Source: Megascapheus bottae (taxonomy: Eukaryota; Chordata; Mammalia; Rodentia; Geomyidae). Taken from it: DNA of 64,000 nucleotides. The stretch lies in the NCBI GenBank assembly GCA_024803745.1, contig JANJXV010001836.1, positions 1-64,000 on the forward strand, in the 5' to 3' direction. A program made the position numbers and the translations under genes. Of this stretch, positions 62,271 through 64,000 are shown piece by piece. The notes beneath the pieces are model-generated. The model was not told the origin of the DNA, ran no database searches, and worked only from the letters and a program-made list of their open reading frames with translations. Within the stretch, counting starts at the first letter, position 1; each line of letters opens with the position of its first letter.

Positions 62271-63069
62271 GAAGTCATAGAATGGAGGTGTGTGAAGTCA
62301 AAATGGTGGTGTGTGAACTCATAGAATGGAGGTGTGTGAACTCATAGAATGGAGGTGTGTGAAGTCATGGAATGGAGGTGTGTGAAGTCAAAGAATAGAG
62401 GTGTGTGAAGTCAAACAATGGAGGTGTGTGAAGTCACAGAATGGAGGTGTGTGAAGTCACAGAAGGGAAGTGTGTGAAGTCAAAATGGAGGTGTGTGAAG
62501 TCATCGAATGGAGTTGTGTGAAGTCACGGAATGGAGGTGTGTGAAGTCACAGAATGGAGGTGTGTGAAGTCAGAATGGAGGTGTGCGAAGTCATAGAATG
62601 GAGGTGTGTGAAGTCAGAGAATGGAAGTGTGTGAAGTCAAAATGGAGGTGTGTGAATTCACAGAATGGAGGTGTGTGAAGTCACAGAATGGAGGTGTGTG
62701 AACTCAAAATGGTGGTGTGTGAAGTCACAAATGTAGGTGGGTGAAGTCACAGAATGGATGTGTGTGAAGTCAGAATGGAGGTGTGTGAAGTCACCGAATG
62801 GAGGTGTGTGAAGATATAGAATGGAGGTTTGTGAAGTCAGAGAATCGAGGTGTGTGAAGTCATAGAAGGGAGGTGTGTGAAGTCAGAGAATCTAGGTGTG
62901 TGAAGTCACAGAATGGAGGTGTGTGAAATCACAGAATGGAGATGTGTGAAGTCATAGAATGGAAGTGTGTGAAGTCATAGAATGGAGGTGTGTGAAGTCA
63001 GAATGGAGGTGAGTGAAGTCAGAGAATGGAGGTGTGTGAACTCAGAATGGAGGTGTGTGAAGTCACAGA

Positions 63070-64000
63070 ACCGAGGTTTGTGATGCCATAGAAGGGAGGT
63101 GTGTGAAGTCATAGAATGGATGTTTCTGAAGTAAGAATGAAGGTGTGAGAAGTCATAGAATGGAGGTGTGTGAAGTCCAAATGGAGGTGTGTGAACTCTT
63201 AGAATGGAGATGTGTGAACTCATAGAATGGAGGTGTGTGAAGTCATGGAATGGAGGTGTGTGAAGTCAAAGAATAGAGGTGTGTGAAGTCAAACAATGGA
63301 GGTGTGTGAAGTCACAGAATAGAGGTGTGTGAAGTCACAGAAGGGAAGTGTGTGAAGTCAAAATGGAGGTGTGTGAAGTCACAGAATGGAGGTTTGTGAA
63401 GTCAAAATGGTAGCGTGTGAGGTCACAAATGGAGATGGCTGAAGTCACAATATGGAGGTGTGTGAAGTCATAGAATGGAGGTGTGTGAAGTCACAGAATT
63501 GAGGTGTGTGAAGTCATAGAATGGAGGTGTGTGAAGTCACAGAATGGAGGTGTGTGAAGTCACAGAATGGAGGTGTGTGAACTCAGAATAGTGGTGTGTG
63601 AAGTCACAGAATGGAGGTGTGTGAAGTCATAGAACGCAGGTGTGTGAAGTCACAGAATGGAGTTATGTGAAGTCATAGAATGGAGGAGTGTGAAGTCAGA
63701 GAATCTAGGTGTGTGAAGTCACAGAATGGAGGTGTGTGAAGTCACAGAATGGAGGTGTGTGAAGTCATAGAATGGAGGTGTGTGAAGTCATGGAATGGAG
63801 GTATGTGAAGTCCAAGAATGGAGGTGTGTGAAGTCACAGAATGGAGGTGTGTGAAGTCACATAATGGAAGTGTGTGAAGTCAAAATGGAGATGTGTGAAG
63901 TCACAGAATGGAGGTGTGTGAAGTCACCGAATGTAGGTGTGTGAAGTCACAGAATGGAGGTGTATGAACTCAGAATGGAGGTGTGTGAAGTCACAGAATG
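63070..64000 (+). repeat. Right HOR, copy cut by the window end
   Basis: Begins at anchor ACCGAGG (63,070) and proceeds through TTTCTGAAGTAAG (63,125), GGTAGCG (near 63,408) and GAACGCAGG in canonical order until the sequence stops inside a normal unit. The array clearly continues to the right. Confidence 0.9.

Larger units (their letters stand above)
56840..63069 (+). repeat. Right HOR, enlarged copy (6,230 bp)
   Basis: The longest anchor-to-anchor unit. A canonical series runs to about 60,185. There CTCA is followed by TAGAATGGAGG and the GAGAATGGTGG series, which repeats part of the HOR before the next anchor. The unit includes an aberrant 15-bp monomer near 58,889 and a GAAGTGTGAAG dinucleotide loss near 59,010. 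Confidence 0.8.
1..64000 (+). repeat. 23-bp tandem satellite array filling the window
   Basis: The window is a head-to-tail array of a 23-bp unit: the 12-base half GTCACAGAATGG followed by the 11-base half AGGTGTGTGAA. Common variants replace CACAG with CATAG, CAAAG, CACCG, CATGG, CCAAG or CAAAC. A frequent 21-bp form (GTCAGAATGG, CTCAGAATGG or GTCAAAATGG) lacks two bases. All units lie in one orientation and I saw no interruption by other sequence. The array passes both window edges, so its true length exceeds 64 kb. Long one-orientation arrays of short units with higher-order structure are known from eukaryotic heterochromatin; assigning this one to a centromere or any other site is inference. 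I do not recognise the family or species. Confidence 0.98.

Noticed and set aside
1906..63223. Minus-strand open reading frames of 60-112 codons rich in His, Thr, Ser and Phe
   Set aside because: They are translations of the satellite unit and shift with unit length. They lack any domain, are held open only by 21-bp units, and the 82-codon form repeats at each HOR copy.
1..64000. CRISPR array (regular short repeats)
   Set aside because: There are no distinct spacers: the 21/23-bp units abut directly, and the whole sequence is one repeat with point variants.
1..64000. Bacterial CRP-like site TGTGA...TCACA
   Set aside because: The CRP consensus needs a 6-bp spacer; here the spacer is 2 bp, and the context is a eukaryote-type satellite.
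1..64000. CENP-B box
   Set aside because: I did not see the required TTCG...CGGG core in either orientation; CCCG and CGGG are not part of the unit or its common variants. A motif scan would settle this.
1..64000. Human satellite II/III (GGAAT pentamer) identity
   Set aside because: GAATGG occurs once per unit, but spacing is 21/23 bp and the rest of the unit is not derived from the pentamer.
1..64000. Bovine 1.706-type 23-bp satellite
   Set aside because: The unit length is similar, but I could not recall or match its consensus from the sequence, so length alone is not enough.
1..64000. G-quadruplex array
   Set aside because: G runs are mostly doublets (TGG, AGG); runs of three or more are rare variants (GGGGG at 9,575, 11,631, 14,979 and others) and not clustered in fours.
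1..64000. Jeffreys minisatellite core similarity (GGAGGTG)
   Set aside because: Only the first seven bases agree well; the GGGCAGG part of the core is absent, so a recombination-signal claim is not supported.
1..64000. Telomeric repeat, tRNA, rRNA or polyadenylation signals
   Set aside because: No TTAGGG runs, conserved RNA gene blocks or AATAAA signals were seen in the repeat or its variants.

Overview
The whole 64 kb window is one uninterrupted tandem satellite array. I see no genes, RNA genes, transposons or unique sequence. The basic unit is 23 bp: a 12-base half GTCACAGAATGG followed by an 11-base half AGGTGTGTGAA. A common 21-bp form lacks two bases after GTCA or CTCA. Every unit I read has the same orientation, so the + strand is G-rich and C-poor throughout (the canonical unit has 9 G, 7 A, 5 T and 2 C). 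Such an array points to a eukaryotic chromosome (centromeric, pericentromeric, subtelomeric or other heterochromatin), probably from a long-read assembly. I do not recognise the satellite family and cannot name the species. The array runs off both window edges.

Single-base variants of the unit are arranged in a fixed order, which gives several layers of higher-order repeat (HOR). The lowest layer is a cassette of roughly 1.4-1.9 kb. It holds a landmark, TTTCTGAAGTAAG, and a run of units marked by CATGGAATGG, CAAAGAATAGAGG, CAAACAATGG, CAGAAGGGAAG, CATCGAATGG and CACGGAATGG. These cassettes are grouped into larger units.

Region by region: (1) 1-6,300 is the most diverged part, with a loose ~3.8 kb periodicity. 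(2) 6,300-15,050 holds a ~5.4 kb repeat pair with indels, and 9,650-11,640 pairs with 16,600-18,600. (3) 13,380-31,455 is a tandem duplication of a 9.74 kb unit, about 99.5% identical in the stretch I compared; the first copy carries a 1,444-bp nested insertion. (4) 31,456-34,809 is a transition mosaic. (5) 34,810-64,000 is a ~3.84 kb HOR (about 170 basic units) in nine anchored copies. These copies are shortened or lengthened by nested duplications of 2,983, 2,009 and 5,313 bp and by a block with a 7.5 kb offset. Copies here are the most alike, so sequence homogeneity rises from left to right.

The open reading frames of 60-112 codons on the minus strand are by-products of the repeat. They exist where 21-bp units shift the frame past a TGA that recurs every 69 bp in pure 23-bp runs. 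There is therefore no gene network to describe. The points of interest are the array's layered architecture, the traceable history of unequal exchange, a dyad present in every canonical unit (TGTGA-AG-TCACA), and twelve places where that dyad is a full TGACGTCA (CRE-type) palindrome.
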